Of a stretch of DNA of 64,000 nucleotides, positions 1 through 8,438 are shown piece after piece. Position numbers and translations under genes: made by a program. Under the pieces are notes generated by a model. It was not told where the DNA came from, ran no database searches, and saw only the letters and a program-made list of their open reading frames with translations. Position 1 is the stretch's first letter; each line of letters opens with the position of its first letter. The stretch spans positions 10,354,001 to 10,418,000 of the forward strand of contig NZ_CP144375.1 in NCBI RefSeq assembly GCF_043575855.1. Reading direction: 5' to 3'. The stretch is from Kutzneria buriramensis. Lineage in GTDB: Bacteria; Actinomycetota; Actinomycetes; Mycobacteriales; Pseudonocardiaceae.

Positions 1-891
1 GGCCGCATGTTCGGCGACTACATCTCCACGTCCGTGCTCGCCGGCGGCAACGCCGTCACGGTCATCCCGGTGGCGCACGCGCCCAGCGGCTCCACGTTCG
101 ACGTCGGGATGTACGCGACCATCGGCGGCCTGCCGATCGGCGGCGGCAACGGCGGCAACACCGTCACGGTCACCAACCCCGGCAATCAGACCGGCACCGT
201 CGGCACCGCGACCTCCTTGCAGATCGCGGCTTCCGACTCGGCCTCCGGCCAGACCCTGACCTACTCCGCCACCGGCCTGCCGGCCGGCCTGTCCATCAAC
301 TCCGGCACCGGCCTGATCTCCGGCACGCCCACCACCGCCGGGACGGGCACCGTCACGGTGACCGCCACCGACACCACCAACGCCAGCGGGAGCGCCACCT
401 TCACGTGGACGATCAACCCCGTTGGCGGCGGATGTCCCAGCCCGGGCCAGAAACTGGGGAACCCCGGCTTCGAGTCCGGCAACACGACCTGGACCGCGAC
501 CCCCGCCGTGATCGGCCAGAACGGTCCGTCCGAACCCGCGCGCACCGGTAGCTGGGACGCGTGGCTCGACGGTTACGGCAGCACGCACACCGACACCCTG
601 ACCCAGTCGGTCACCATCCCGGCCGGCTGCCACGCCAGCCTGTCGTTCTGGCTGCACATCGACACCGCCGAGACCACCACGACCACCCAGGTCGACAAGC
701 TGACCGTCAAGGCCGGCACGACGACCCTGGCCACGTTCTCCAACCTGAACAAGAACACCGGTTACGCGCAGCAGACGTTCGACGTCTCCTCGCTCGCCGG
801 CCAGACCGTCACCATCAGCTTCTCCGGCACCGAGAACAACTCGCGGCAGACGTCGTTCGTCATCGACGACACGGCGCTCACCGCGAGCTGA
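1..891 (+). CDS. 3' end of a secreted protein with Ig-like and C-terminal beta-sandwich domains (5' partial)
   Basis: The frame is open from base 1, and an internal ATG at 7 sits inside a conserved-looking GR-MFGDYIS stretch, so the true start lies left of the window. The visible 296 residues contain the end of an unidentified domain (about 1-45), a Gly/Asn-rich linker, and a putative Ig (He_PIG-type) domain (about 55-135) with the typical LPAGLSINSGTGLISGTP signature. After a short linker comes a C-terminal beta-rich module (about 150-296) beginning GNPGFESG, like the binding or pre-peptidase modules appended to actinomycete extracellular hydrolases. High Thr/Ser/Gly content and few charged residues fit secretion. 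The catalytic part is not visible, so the enzyme class cannot be given. A strong hairpin follows the stop codon. Confidence 0.7.
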   Translation, partial: GRMFGDYISTSVLAGGNAVTVIPVAHAPSGSTFDVGMYATIGGLPIGGGNGGNTVTVTNPGNQTGTVGTATSLQIAASDSASGQTLTYSATGLPAGLSINSGTGLISGTPTTAGTGTVTVTATDTTNASGSATFTWTINPVGGGCPSPGQKLGNPGFESGNTTWTATPAVIGQNGPSEPARTGSWDAWLDGYGSTHTDTLTQSVTIPAGCHASLSFWLHIDTAETTTTTQVDKLTVKAGTTTLATFSNLNKNTGYAQQTFDVSSLAGQTVTISFSGTENNSRQTSFVIDDTALTAS

Positions 892-899
892 CCGACAGG

Positions 900-930
900 G
901 GAGCCCGCCCGCCCGGCGCGGGCGGGCTCC
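900..930 (+). terminator. Stem-loop terminator after the Ig-like protein gene
   Basis: Perfect 12-bp GC-rich stem (900-911 pairs with 919-930) with a 7-nt loop, nine bases after the TGA stop. There is no long T-tract, as is usual in high-GC actinobacteria. It separates this gene from the TetR gene. Confidence 0.75.
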
Positions 931-949
931 TCCGGAATGGACTCAATAG

Positions 950-962
950 TACAATCGATTCC
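950..962 (+). promoter_or_regulatory. Possible -10 element for a leaderless tetR-family mRNA
   Basis: TACAAT at 950-955 is a good actinobacterial -10 hexamer (TAnnnT) and lies 7 nt before the GTG at 963. That spacing would put transcription start on or beside the start codon. No Shine-Dalgarno sequence is visible, which supports a leaderless message. The surrounding 938-962 stretch is AT-rich compared with its neighbours and carries GGAAT...ATTCC arms that could be an autoregulatory operator. No convincing -35 was found. Confidence 0.35.
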
Positions 963-1547
963 GTGCTCACGAAGAAGGGGGCCGCGACCCGGCAGCGGAT
1001 CGTGGACGCCGCGGCGGCCGAGATCCGCGAGCGCGGCGTGGCGGTGGTGACGCTGGAGGACGTGTGCCGGCGCAGCGGCACCGGCAAGGGCCAGCTGTTC
1101 CACTACTTCCCGGAGGGAAGGGAGGAGCTGCTGGTGGCGGTCGCCCAGCGCGAGGCCGACCGCGTGCTCGAGGACCAGCAGCCGTACCTGGGGGAGCTCA
1201 CGTCCTGGTCGGCGTGGCGGCAGTGGCGGGACGCGGTGGTGGAGCGGTACCGGCGGCAGGGCACGAACTGCCCGCTCGGGGCGCTGATCACCGAGATCGA
1301 CCGGCACACACCGGCGGCGCAGGCGGTGACCCGCGAGCTGCTCAGGCAGTGGCAGCGGCAGGTCGAGGTGGGCATCGAGCAGATGCAGGCGAACGGCCAC
1401 ATCCGCGCGGGACTCGACGCCAAGGCGGCTTCGTCGGCGGTGCTCGCGGCGATCCAGGGCGGGGTGGCGATCCTGATGGCCACCGGCTCGTCGCAGCACC
1501 TGGAGTCGGCATTGGACTTCTGCCTGGACCACCTCGCGGCCGCCTGA
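963..1547 (+). CDS. TetR/AcrR-family transcriptional regulator
   Basis: Protein of 194 residues. The N-terminal helix-turn-helix (about 6-50) has the TetR signature: TRQRIVDAAAAEI, then VTLEDVCRRSGTGKGQLFHYF, where the recognition helix ends in the usual YF. The C-terminal part (about 75-194) is an all-helical ligand domain resembling the LmrA/YxaF-like group, with a CPLGAL motif. The GTG at 963 is chosen because the homology begins at residue 4 and an upstream extension would run through the terminator hairpin. It probably represses itself and perhaps the downstream alpha/beta hydrolase on the same strand. The ligand is unknown. Confidence 0.88.
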   Translation: MLTKKGAATRQRIVDAAAAEIRERGVAVVTLEDVCRRSGTGKGQLFHYFPEGREELLVAVAQREADRVLEDQQPYLGELTSWSAWRQWRDAVVERYRRQGTNCPLGALITEIDRHTPAAQAVTRELLRQWQRQVEVGIEQMQANGHIRAGLDAKAASSAVLAAIQGGVAILMATGSSQHLESALDFCLDHLAAA

Positions 1548-1696
1548 TACCGGACACGGCCGTCCCGATCTGTGGTGTCGGGACGGAACCGGCCTCCGTT
1601 CGCTGCCCCTTTGATCGGCGCGACCGTGCCCGGGACCCTTGGCGCGCAATGATTACCGCCACGATCACCACCAGTGCGCGGTCGAAGGAAGCTCAG

Positions 1697-2383
1697 TTGA
1701 ACAGTTCGCCGAAGAACATCCTGCTGGTGCACGGCGCCTGGCACGGCGCGTGGTGCTGGGACGAGCTCACGCCCCACCTGGAGCGCCACGGCTGGCGTGT
1801 CTTCACCGTCGACCTGCCGAGCACGTGGAGCGATCCCGAGGTCGGCATGTACGACGACGCCGAGGTGGTGGGGGAGGCACTGGGCGCGATCGACGGCCCG
1901 GTGACGGTGCTCGGGCACTCCTACGGCGGCGTGCCGATGTCCGAGGCCGCCGAGACCGCGCCGAACGTGGAGCGGCTCATCTACCTGGCGGCGCAGATGC
2001 TGGAGGTGGGGGAGGCCCTCGTGACGCCGCTGGGCGGTCCCTGGTTCCCGGCGGACTGGCGGATGGTGCCGGTGCCCGACCAGATCACCGACGCCGCTTA
2101 CTTCGACGTGCCAACGGAATTGGCCGCCGCGACCACCGCCCGGCTGCGGCCGCAGAGCGCCCGGGCGTTCACGGACGCGCAGACCCGCGCGTCGTGGCAG
2201 AAGCTGCCGTCGGCGCTGATCGCGTGCGACGACGACCGGAACATCCCGGAGGTCTTCATCAAGCGCGCGATCGACGACGAGATGCCCACGCTGGTGCGGC
2301 GCCTGCCCGGCGGCCACTCGCCGTTTCTGGCCCGGCCGGCGGAGTTGGCGGACGTGATCGACGAGGTGGCCGCGGCGCTATAG
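1697..2383 (+). CDS. alpha/beta hydrolase (esterase-like)
   Basis: Alpha/beta-hydrolase fold protein of 228 residues. It has an early oxyanion motif HGAWHGAWCW, a nucleophile elbow GHSYGG (Ser75), an acid in CDDD (about 178) and a catalytic His in GGHSPF (His207). This pattern matches the small salicylate-esterase/hydroxynitrile-lyase-like hydrolases common in actinomycetes. I prefer the TTG start at 1697 because AAGGAA lies 7 nt upstream. The in-frame ATG at 1649 would add 16 non-conserved residues and has no ribosome-binding site. It lies about 150 bp behind the TetR gene and its 3' end overlaps the convergent downstream gene by 6 bp. The substrate is unknown. Confidence 0.85.
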   Translation: MNSSPKNILLVHGAWHGAWCWDELTPHLERHGWRVFTVDLPSTWSDPEVGMYDDAEVVGEALGAIDGPVTVLGHSYGGVPMSEAAETAPNVERLIYLAAQMLEVGEALVTPLGGPWFPADWRMVPVPDQITDAAYFDVPTELAAATTARLRPQSARAFTDAQTRASWQKLPSALIACDDDRNIPEVFIKRAIDDEMPTLVRRLPGGHSPFLARPAELADVIDEVAAAL

Positions 2384-3109
2384 CGGGGTTCCGGCCAGCC
2401 AGCGCTCCCAGAGCGCCGGATCGCCCTCGACCCGGACGCCGGCCCGGTCGGCGGGCAGCCGGCGCACGAGCGCCAGCAGCACATCGACGGCCCGACCGCT
2501 CACGGTGAGGTCGCCGGCGCGGTGACCGGTGCGGACCCAGAGTCCGCCGGCCTCGCCGGTGACGGCCCACTCGTGCGGCGCGTCGGTGATCCGGACCGCC
2601 ATGGTCACGCCCATCGCGAGCGGCAGCGGTTCCTCGAACACCTCGTCGGCGGCATTGCCCAGCCACTCGTCGATCGCGTCGGCCGCGAGCTCCGGCCGCA
2701 CGTCGAAGCGCAGGCCGCGGGCCAGGGTGGCGTCGGCCCGGTGCACGATCGTCTCGTGCAGCCGGCGCCGCACCCACCAGCGCGCCGGCCGCGGCCCGAG
2801 GACCGTCCACACGGGAGTGTCGAGGCCGGCGTCGGCGACGGCGTCGAGCAGGATGCGCGCGCCTTCCCACGGCCAGCGGACGGCCTCGGCGGTGTCGGCC
2901 GGCAGCACGCCGTCCGGGATCGTCCCGGCGTCGAGGTAGCTACCGTCGCGGACGATCCGCGCCGCCCACCGGTGTCCCCGGCCGACGTGCTCGGCCAGCT
3001 GGCCGAAAGTCCACTCCGGACACGTCGGCACGCCGCCGCGCAGGTCCGCGCCTCGGATCAGGCTGCCGAACAGGTCGCTCTGGTCGAGGAGTTCCGTCGC
3101 GTAGTTCAT
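2378..3109 (-). CDS. Maleylpyruvate isomerase-family, mycothiol-dependent DinB-like enzyme
   Basis: Protein of 243 residues. The N-terminal four-helix DinB-like domain carries the family pattern CPEWTFGQLAEHVGRGHRWA (about 29-48) and LHETIVHRADA (about 116-127), which supply the metal-binding histidines. The C-terminal part (about 165-243) is an SCP2-like/MDMPI C-domain ending in a sterol-carrier-type beta sheet (LTVSGRAVDVLLALVRR). Members bind mycothiol or act as thiol-dependent isomerases, but the substrate cannot be read from sequence. The gene is transcribed toward the alpha/beta hydrolase, whose 3' end it overlaps by 6 bp. The ATG at 3109 is the only sensible start. Confidence 0.85.
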   Translation of the reverse strand: MNYATELLDQSDLFGSLIRGADLRGGVPTCPEWTFGQLAEHVGRGHRWAARIVRDGSYLDAGTIPDGVLPADTAEAVRWPWEGARILLDAVADAGLDTPVWTVLGPRPARWWVRRRLHETIVHRADATLARGLRFDVRPELAADAIDEWLGNAADEVFEEPLPLAMGVTMAVRITDAPHEWAVTGEAGGLWVRTGHRAGDLTVSGRAVDVLLALVRRLPADRAGVRVEGDPALWERWLAGTPL

Positions 3110-3263
3110 CGCGGACGGACGCTACGGCCGGCGCCCGTCCGTGCGCATCGGGCCACGGTCGGAGCGGCCGTCATACCTCCGGCTGAGGGTTCGCCGAGTT
3201 CTGTACTTGCTGGTCCATTTTTTCTTCGGCAGGCTCGATCGCAGTCGGAGGAAAGGATTCCCA

Positions 3264-4049
3264 ATGGATCTCCAGTTGGGCGGGAAGCGCGCCCTCGTCA
3301 CCGGATCCAGCTCGGGGCTGGGCGAGGCCATCGCCACGCGGCTGGCCGCCGAAGGGGCCTCGGTGGTCGTGCACGGCCGCGACCACGCCCGAACCGTCGC
3401 CGTGGCCAAGGCGATCCGCGACGCGGGCGGCGACGCCTCGCACGTGCTCGGCGACCTGGGCACCGATCGCGGCGCCGACGAGGTGCACGCGGCCGCCGGG
3501 CCGGTGGACATCCTCGTCAACAACATCGGCACGTACGACCCGAGCCTCGGGTGGACCACCACGTCGGCCCAGGACTGGGCCGACATCTACAACGTCAACG
3601 TGCTGACCGGCGTGCGGATGATCCAGCGACTCGTGCCGGCGATGCGCGAGCGCGGCTGGGGGCGGGTGATCCAGATCGGCAGCGTCCTCGGCGCCGTGCC
3701 GGCCGCCTCGCAGCCGCACTACGCCGCCACGAACGGGGCCCGCAACGCGCTGGCCAAGTCCCTGGCCCGGGAGCTGAAGCACACCGGCGTCACCTCGAAC
3801 GCCGTCGCGGCCGGCGGCATCCTCACCCCGGCCAGTGTGCCGCGGCTGGTGGAACTCGGCCGCCAGCACGGGTTCGGCGACACGTGGGAGGAGGTCGAGC
3901 CCCGCCTGGTCGAGGCCCTCGCGCCCAACGACGTCGGCCGCATCGGCCGGCCCGAGGAGTACGCCGCCCTCGTCGCCTACCTGGCCAGCCCGCTGTCCGC
4001 CTACGTCACCGGCGCCGTGCTGGCCGCGGACGGCGGCTGGTACGGCTGA
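3264..4049 (+). CDS. Short-chain dehydrogenase/reductase (SDR) with Asn in place of the catalytic Lys
   Basis: Classical-length SDR (261 residues). The NAD(P)-binding motif TGSSSGLG is at 13-20, an NNIG motif follows, the catalytic Ser lies in IGS, and the catalytic Tyr is Tyr153 in HYAATNGAR. The usual YxxxK lysine is Asn157, so the proton relay must differ from the textbook one. Similar YxATN sequences occur in other actinobacterial SDRs as I remember them, so it is not necessarily dead. The C-terminus (GAVLAADGGWYG) is typical. The ATG at 3264 has a strong ribosome-binding site, GGAGGAAAGG, 7 nt upstream. It is monocistronic, and the substrate is unknown. Confidence 0.88.
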   Translation: MDLQLGGKRALVTGSSSGLGEAIATRLAAEGASVVVHGRDHARTVAVAKAIRDAGGDASHVLGDLGTDRGADEVHAAAGPVDILVNNIGTYDPSLGWTTTSAQDWADIYNVNVLTGVRMIQRLVPAMRERGWGRVIQIGSVLGAVPAASQPHYAATNGARNALAKSLARELKHTGVTSNAVAAGGILTPASVPRLVELGRQHGFGDTWEEVEPRLVEALAPNDVGRIGRPEEYAALVAYLASPLSAYVTGAVLAADGGWYG

Positions 4050-4297
4050 GACCCGGGACGGCGATCGGGATGCGCCGTCCCGGGAACTGCGCAGGTACCC
4101 ACTGGCGGTCGCCTTACACCGATCGGGTTCGTGCTCACACCTTGTGACGTGCGAGACACCGCCGCGCGTTCGGTAAATCACCGCCGCGCAAGCTGGTCCG
4201 AGGCACGCCGCCGGCGCTCAAGGAGCGCGACCGACTCGTCGCCATCGAGCAGCTCGCGAAGGGTCTGTACGAGGTGGACCAGGGCGTCGAAAGCCGG

Positions 4298-5278
4298 TCA
4301 GCGCACGACGATGTGGTGCTCGCCCAACGGCCGCAGCTCGCCGATCACCGGCGCACCGGGGATCTCGCCGGCGAGCAGCAGGCCGCCGGACGTCTGGGCG
4401 TCGGCGAGCAGCAACGCCTCGTCCTCGCCGATGGCGTCGAGGTCGGCGTGCGGGCGGACCCAGTCGAGGTTACGTTTCGTGCCTCCGCTGACGTAGCCGT
4501 CGGCCAGCGCCTCGCGAGCACCCTCGACGTACGTGACCGCAGCGGAGTTGATCACTGCCGTCACGCCGCTGGCCCGCGCGAGCTTGTAGAGATGGCCCAG
4601 CAGGCCGAATCCGGTGACGTCGGTGGCGCACGTGATGCCCGCGTTCAGCGCCGCCTCGGCGGCGCCGGCGTTGAGGATGGTCATCACGTCGATCGCGGCC
4701 GCGAACCGCTCGCCGGTGGCCTTGTGCCGGGAGTTGAGCACGCCGATGCCCAGGGGTTTGGTCAGTGACAAGGGAATCCCGGGCCGGCCGGCGTCGTTGC
4801 GCATGAGCCGGTCGGGGTGGGCGGTGCCGGTCACGGCGAGGCCGTACTTCGGCTCGGGGTCGTCGATGCTGTGCCCGCCGGCGAGGAAGCAGCCGGCGGC
4901 GGTGCAGACGTCCATGCCGCCGCGCAGGACCTCCGCGGTGAGGTCGATCGGCAGCGTGTCCCTTGGCCAGCCCAGGAGATTGACCGCCACGACCGGCGTG
5001 CCGCCCATCGCGTACACGTCGGAGAGCGCGTTGGCGGCGGCGATGCGGCCCCAGTCATACGGATCGTCCACCACCGGCGTGAAGAAGTCGGTGGTGGCGA
5101 CGACGGCGAGGTCGTCACGGATCCGCACCACCGCCGCGTCGTCGCCGTCGTCCAGGCCGACGATCAGGTCGTCGCCGGCCTTGCCGGTCAGGCCGCGAAC
5201 CACGTCCTCCAGCTCGCCGGGCGGGATCTTGCACGCGCAGCCGCCGCCGTGGGCGTACTGGGTCAGTCGCAGGCTCAC
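4298..5278 (-). CDS. selD: Selenide, water dikinase (selenophosphate synthetase)
   Basis: Protein of 326 residues that makes selenophosphate from selenide and ATP, the selenium donor for Sec-tRNA synthesis. The N-terminal catalytic loop reads GGGCACK: Cys14 aligns with the reactive Cys (Sec in some organisms) and Lys17 with the essential Lys, so this is the Cys form. Glycine-rich and metal-binding segments follow (GDDAAV; TTDFFTPVVDDPYDWGRIAAANALSDVYAMGG), then CATDVTGFGLLGH and AQTSGGLL, all standard for SelD/AIR-synthase folds. The GTG at 5278 is chosen because it places the loop at the expected distance from the N-terminus. The gene is divergent from selC-selA-selB, 54 bp away. Confidence 0.95.
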   Translation of the reverse strand: MSLRLTQYAHGGGCACKIPPGELEDVVRGLTGKAGDDLIVGLDDGDDAAVVRIRDDLAVVATTDFFTPVVDDPYDWGRIAAANALSDVYAMGGTPVVAVNLLGWPRDTLPIDLTAEVLRGGMDVCTAAGCFLAGGHSIDDPEPKYGLAVTGTAHPDRLMRNDAGRPGIPLSLTKPLGIGVLNSRHKATGERFAAAIDVMTILNAGAAEAALNAGITCATDVTGFGLLGHLYKLARASGVTAVINSAAVTYVEGAREALADGYVSGGTKRNLDWVRPHADLDAIGEDEALLLADAQTSGGLLLAGEIPGAPVIGELRPLGEHHIVVR

Positions 5279-5281
5279 GCA

Positions 5282-5319
5282 CTCATCCTGCGCGAGCACG
5301 GCGGCTTTGGCAGGATGAG
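5282..5319. promoter_or_regulatory. 10-bp perfect inverted repeat in the selD/selC divergent intergenic region
   Basis: CTCATCCTGC (5282-5291) and GCAGGATGAG (5310-5319) are perfect complements separated by 18 nt. They sit in the 54-bp gap between the selD start codon and the first base of tRNA-Sec. It may be an operator for both divergent transcription units or a hairpin in the selD leader. No regulator is recognisable. Confidence 0.5.
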
Positions 5320-5332
5320 CGGCATGGTCAAG

Positions 5333-5427
5333 GGAGGCGTACCCGGCCTGGTGGCCGGCGCGGTCTTCAAAACCGTTGAGCGGCAGGCACTGTCGCTGGC
5401 GGGTTCGATTCCCGTCCGTCTCCGCCA
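5333..5427 (+). tRNA. selC: tRNA-Sec(UCA)
   Basis: A 95-nt selenocysteine tRNA that decodes UGA. The acceptor 5' strand GGAGGCGT (5333-5340) pairs with 5416-5423, with one G-U and a mismatch at the eighth pair. The D stem is 6 bp, CCGGCC/GGCCGG (5343-5348 with 5353-5358), closed by a 4-nt loop, a hallmark of tRNA-Sec. The anticodon loop CUUCAAA has UCA at 5367-5369. A long variable arm of about 8 bp spans 5379-5397. The T arm is 5399-5415 with loop UUCGAUU. The discriminator is G5424 and CCA is encoded at 5425-5427. The terminal A is also the first base of the selA ATG. Confidence 0.96.
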
Positions 5428-6719
5428 TGTCTGACCCACGTAATGACGACCCTAGGCGTCGCATCGCCCGCACCGACGCGCTGCTGGCCCATCCGGCGCT
5501 GGTCAAGACGGCGGCGGAGCTCGGCCACGAGCTGGTGAAAGCCCGGGTCGTCGCCGCGCAGGAGCGGGCTCGCCGCGGCGAGATCGCTCCCGAGGCCGTG
5601 CTCGACGACGTGCTGGCTTCCTTGCCGCGCACGGCTTCCTCGCTGCACCCGGTGCTGAACGCCACCGGCGTGGTCGTGCACACCAACCTCGGCCGGGCGC
5701 CGCTGTCGGACGCCGCGGTTGCGGCCGTCGCCGACGCCGCCGGCAGCACGGACGTGGAGTTCGACCTTGCCACTGGGGCGCGGGCCCGGCGCGGGCGTGG
5801 AGCGTTGGAGGCGTTGGCCTCGGCGGTTCCCGCGGCCGGCGCGGTGCACGTCGTCAACAACAACGCGGCGGCACTGCTGCTGTGCGCACTCGCCCTCGCC
5901 CAGGGCCGGGAGATCGTGATCAGCCGCGGCGAGCTGGTCGAGATCGGCGACGGCTTCCGCATCCCCGAGCTGCTGGCGTCGACCGGGGCCAGGCTGCGGG
6001 AGGTCGGCACGACGAACCGCACCCACCGCGCCGACTACGCGGCCGCGATCGGCCCGGACACCGCGTTCGTGCTGAAGGTCCATCCCTCCAACTTCGAAGT
6101 TCGCGGCTTCACCAGCGCGGTCGCCATCGGCGATCTGACCGGGCTCGGGGTGCCGGTGATCGTGGACGTCGGATCCGGGCTGCTGGCGCCGCATCCGCTG
6201 CTCCCGGACGAACCGGACGTCGCCACGGCGTTGCACGCCGGCGCCGCGCTGGTCACGGCCAGTGGCGACAAGTTGCTCGGCGGCCCGCAGGCGGGCCTGC
6301 TGTTCGGCGAGGCGTCGCTGGTGGAGCGGCTGCGGCGGCATCCGTCCGCCCGGGCGCTGCGGGTGGACAAGCTCACCCTGGCCGCGCTGGAGGCGACCCT
6401 GCGGGGCCCGACACCGCCGGTGCTCAAGGCCTTGGAGGCCGACGCCGGCCAGCTGATGGCCCGGGCCGAGCGGATCGCGGCCGCGCTGACCGGCATCGAC
6501 GCCGTTGCCGTCGAATCCGCCGCCGCCGTCGGTGGCGGCGGGGCCCCCGGCGTCGAGCTGCCGAGCGCGGCCGTCAGCCTGCCCGAAAGCTTCGCCGCCG
6601 CCTTGCGCGCGAGGGCCGTCGTCGGACGGGTGGAGCGCGGCCGCTGCCTGCTCGACCTGCGCACGATCCCCGAGGACCGCGACGGCGACCTGATCGAGGC
6701 CGTGCGCCGATGCACGTGA
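5427..6719 (+). CDS. selA: L-seryl-tRNA(Sec) selenium transferase
   Basis: PLP enzyme of 430 residues that converts Ser-tRNA(Sec) to Sec-tRNA(Sec) using selenophosphate. The N-terminal region (DPRRRIARTDALLAHP) is followed by HPVLNATGVVVHTNLGRAPLS, the GTTNRTH region, and the PLP site SGDKLLGGPQAG with Lys282. The ATG at 5427 shares its A with the 3' end of the selC CCA, so no normal ribosome-binding site exists. Translation may start on an RNA processed at the tRNA 3' end or on a leaderless message. An upstream in-frame start would place the N-terminus inside the tRNA. The gene overlaps selB by 10 bp. Confidence 0.95.
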   Translation: MSDPRNDDPRRRIARTDALLAHPALVKTAAELGHELVKARVVAAQERARRGEIAPEAVLDDVLASLPRTASSLHPVLNATGVVVHTNLGRAPLSDAAVAAVADAAGSTDVEFDLATGARARRGRGALEALASAVPAAGAVHVVNNNAAALLLCALALAQGREIVISRGELVEIGDGFRIPELLASTGARLREVGTTNRTHRADYAAAIGPDTAFVLKVHPSNFEVRGFTSAVAIGDLTGLGVPVIVDVGSGLLAPHPLLPDEPDVATALHAGAALVTASGDKLLGGPQAGLLFGEASLVERLRRHPSARALRVDKLTLAALEATLRGPTPPVLKALEADAGQLMARAERIAAALTGIDAVAVESAAAVGGGGAPGVELPSAAVSLPESFAAALRARAVVGRVERGRCLLDLRTIPEDRDGDLIEAVRRCT

Positions 6720-8434
6720 TCGCCACTGCCGGTCACGTCGACCACGGCAAGTCGACGCTGGTCCGGGCGCTGACCGGGATGGAGCCGGACCGCTGGGCGG
6801 AGGAGCGCCGCCGGGGCCTGACCATCGACCTGGGCTTCGCCTGGACGGGCGACATCGCCTTCGTCGACGTGCCGGGACACGAGCGGTTCGTGCCGAACAT
6901 GCTCGCCGGCATCGGGCCGGTGCCGGCGGCGCTGCTGGTGGTCGCGGCGGACGAGGGCTGGATGCCGCAGACCGCCGAGCACGTGGCGGCGCTGGACGCG
7001 CTCGGCGTCCGGCACGGGCTGCTCGCCGTGACCAAGGCGGACCGGGCGGATCCCGCACCGGTGCGGGCCGACGTCCTCAACCGCCTTGCCGGCACCTCGC
7101 TCGCGGGCATCCCGTCGCTGCCCGTCAGCGGGCAGACCGGCGGGGGAGTGCCCGAGCTGCTCGACGCCCTGACCCGCCTGGCGTCGAGGCTGCCGACGCC
7201 CGATATCGCGGCGGATGTCCGGTTGTGGGTGGACCGGTCGTTCACGATTCGAGGTGCCGGCACGGTCGTCACCGGGACGCTGGCCGCCGGCACGATTCGC
7301 GTCGGCGACGAACTCGCGCTGCCCGACGGCCGGTCCGTGCAGGTGCGCGGGCTGCAATCGCTGGGCACGGACCGCGACGTCGTCACGGCAACCGCCCGGG
7401 TCGCGGTCAACCTCCGCGGCATGGACCGTGAGGAGATCCGCCGTGGCGAGGCACTCCTCACGCCCGGGGCGTGGCGTCGCACGGCGGAGATCGACGTCCG
7501 GCTGCGGTCGCCGGGCAAGGTGCATCAGAACCTGGTGCTGCACCTGGGATCGGCGGCCGTACCGGTGCGGGTCCGGCTGCTCGACGACGTTCACGCGCGG
7601 ATCGCGCTCACAACGCCGCTTCCCCTGCGTACCGGCGATCGAGGCCTGCTGCGCGACCCCGGCGAGCACCGCATCGCCGCCGGCTTCGACGTCCTGGAGG
7701 TCTGGCCGCCGCCGCTGACCCGCCGCGGCGCGGCCGCCGCCCGCGCCCGGGAGCTGAACCGCCCGCTCGACCACCTGGCCGGCCGCGGCTTCGTGCCGGC
7801 GGCCGACGCGGCCGCGATGGGGTGGCCCGACCAGGGCAGACGCGTCAGTCAGTGGCTGGTCCACCCCGAGCACTGGCGCGATCTCGGTGACCGTGCGAAG
7901 GAGACGGTCAGCGCCTGGCTCGCGGAGCACCCGCTGGCGGCCGAGATGCCGGCGGAGGCGCTGCGACGTCGGCTGGACCTGCCGTCGCTGGAGCTCGTCC
8001 CCGCGCTGATCGACCGCCTCGGCCGGGCACCCGAGGCGCTGCCGGCCGCGGTCGAGCAGGGTCTCCGCAAAGTGGAGCGGGATCTCGCCGAGGCCCCGTT
8101 CCGTGCGCCGGAAGCCGACCAGCTGCACGCCCTGGGCCTGGGCAAACGCGAGCTCGCCGCCGCCGTGCGGGCCGGCCGGCTGACCCAGATCGCCGACGGC
8201 GTCGTCCTCGGACCGGGCGTCCACGACGCCGCCGCGAAGGTGCTGGCCGGGCTGCCGAGCCCGTTCACGGTGAGTGAGGCCCGGCGGGCGCTGGACACCA
8301 CCCGTCGAGTCGCGGTCCCGCTGTTGGAGGAGTTGGATCGAACCGGCCGGACCCGCCGGCTGCCGGACACCCGGCGCGAAGTGATCGGTTTACCCGGTGG
8401 GAAGCCGGGTACTTGCCCGTCACCAGGGAGGTGA
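6710..8434 (+). CDS. selB: Selenocysteine-specific elongation factor SelB
   Basis: Translational GTPase of 574 residues that carries Sec-tRNA(Sec) to UGA codons marked by a SECIS hairpin. The G1 motif GHVDHGKST (8-16), G3 DVPGHERF and G4 TKAD are intact. EF-Tu-like domains 2 and 3 follow (about 170-340). The C-terminal third (about 360-574) is built from winged-helix repeats that bind the SECIS RNA. The ATG at 6710 lies inside the last codons of selA (10-bp overlap), indicating translational coupling. The stop lies 4 bp before the formate dehydrogenase start, so the decoding factor and its target are made from one operon. Confidence 0.95.
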   Translation: MHVIATAGHVDHGKSTLVRALTGMEPDRWAEERRRGLTIDLGFAWTGDIAFVDVPGHERFVPNMLAGIGPVPAALLVVAADEGWMPQTAEHVAALDALGVRHGLLAVTKADRADPAPVRADVLNRLAGTSLAGIPSLPVSGQTGGGVPELLDALTRLASRLPTPDIAADVRLWVDRSFTIRGAGTVVTGTLAAGTIRVGDELALPDGRSVQVRGLQSLGTDRDVVTATARVAVNLRGMDREEIRRGEALLTPGAWRRTAEIDVRLRSPGKVHQNLVLHLGSAAVPVRVRLLDDVHARIALTTPLPLRTGDRGLLRDPGEHRIAAGFDVLEVWPPPLTRRGAAAARARELNRPLDHLAGRGFVPAADAAAMGWPDQGRRVSQWLVHPEHWRDLGDRAKETVSAWLAEHPLAAEMPAEALRRRLDLPSLELVPALIDRLGRAPEALPAAVEQGLRKVERDLAEAPFRAPEADQLHALGLGKRELAAAVRAGRLTQIADGVVLGPGVHDAAAKVLAGLPSPFTVSEARRALDTTRRVAVPLLEELDRTGRTRRLPDTRREVIGLPGGKPGTCPSPGR

Positions 8435-8438
8435 CCGC

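Noticed and set aside
4131..4297. Coding-like fragment (KLVRGTPPALKERDRLVAIEQLAKGLYEVDQG) before selD
   Set aside because: No start codon, no recognisable family and only about 45 codons, so it cannot be separated from chance in a GC-rich gap.
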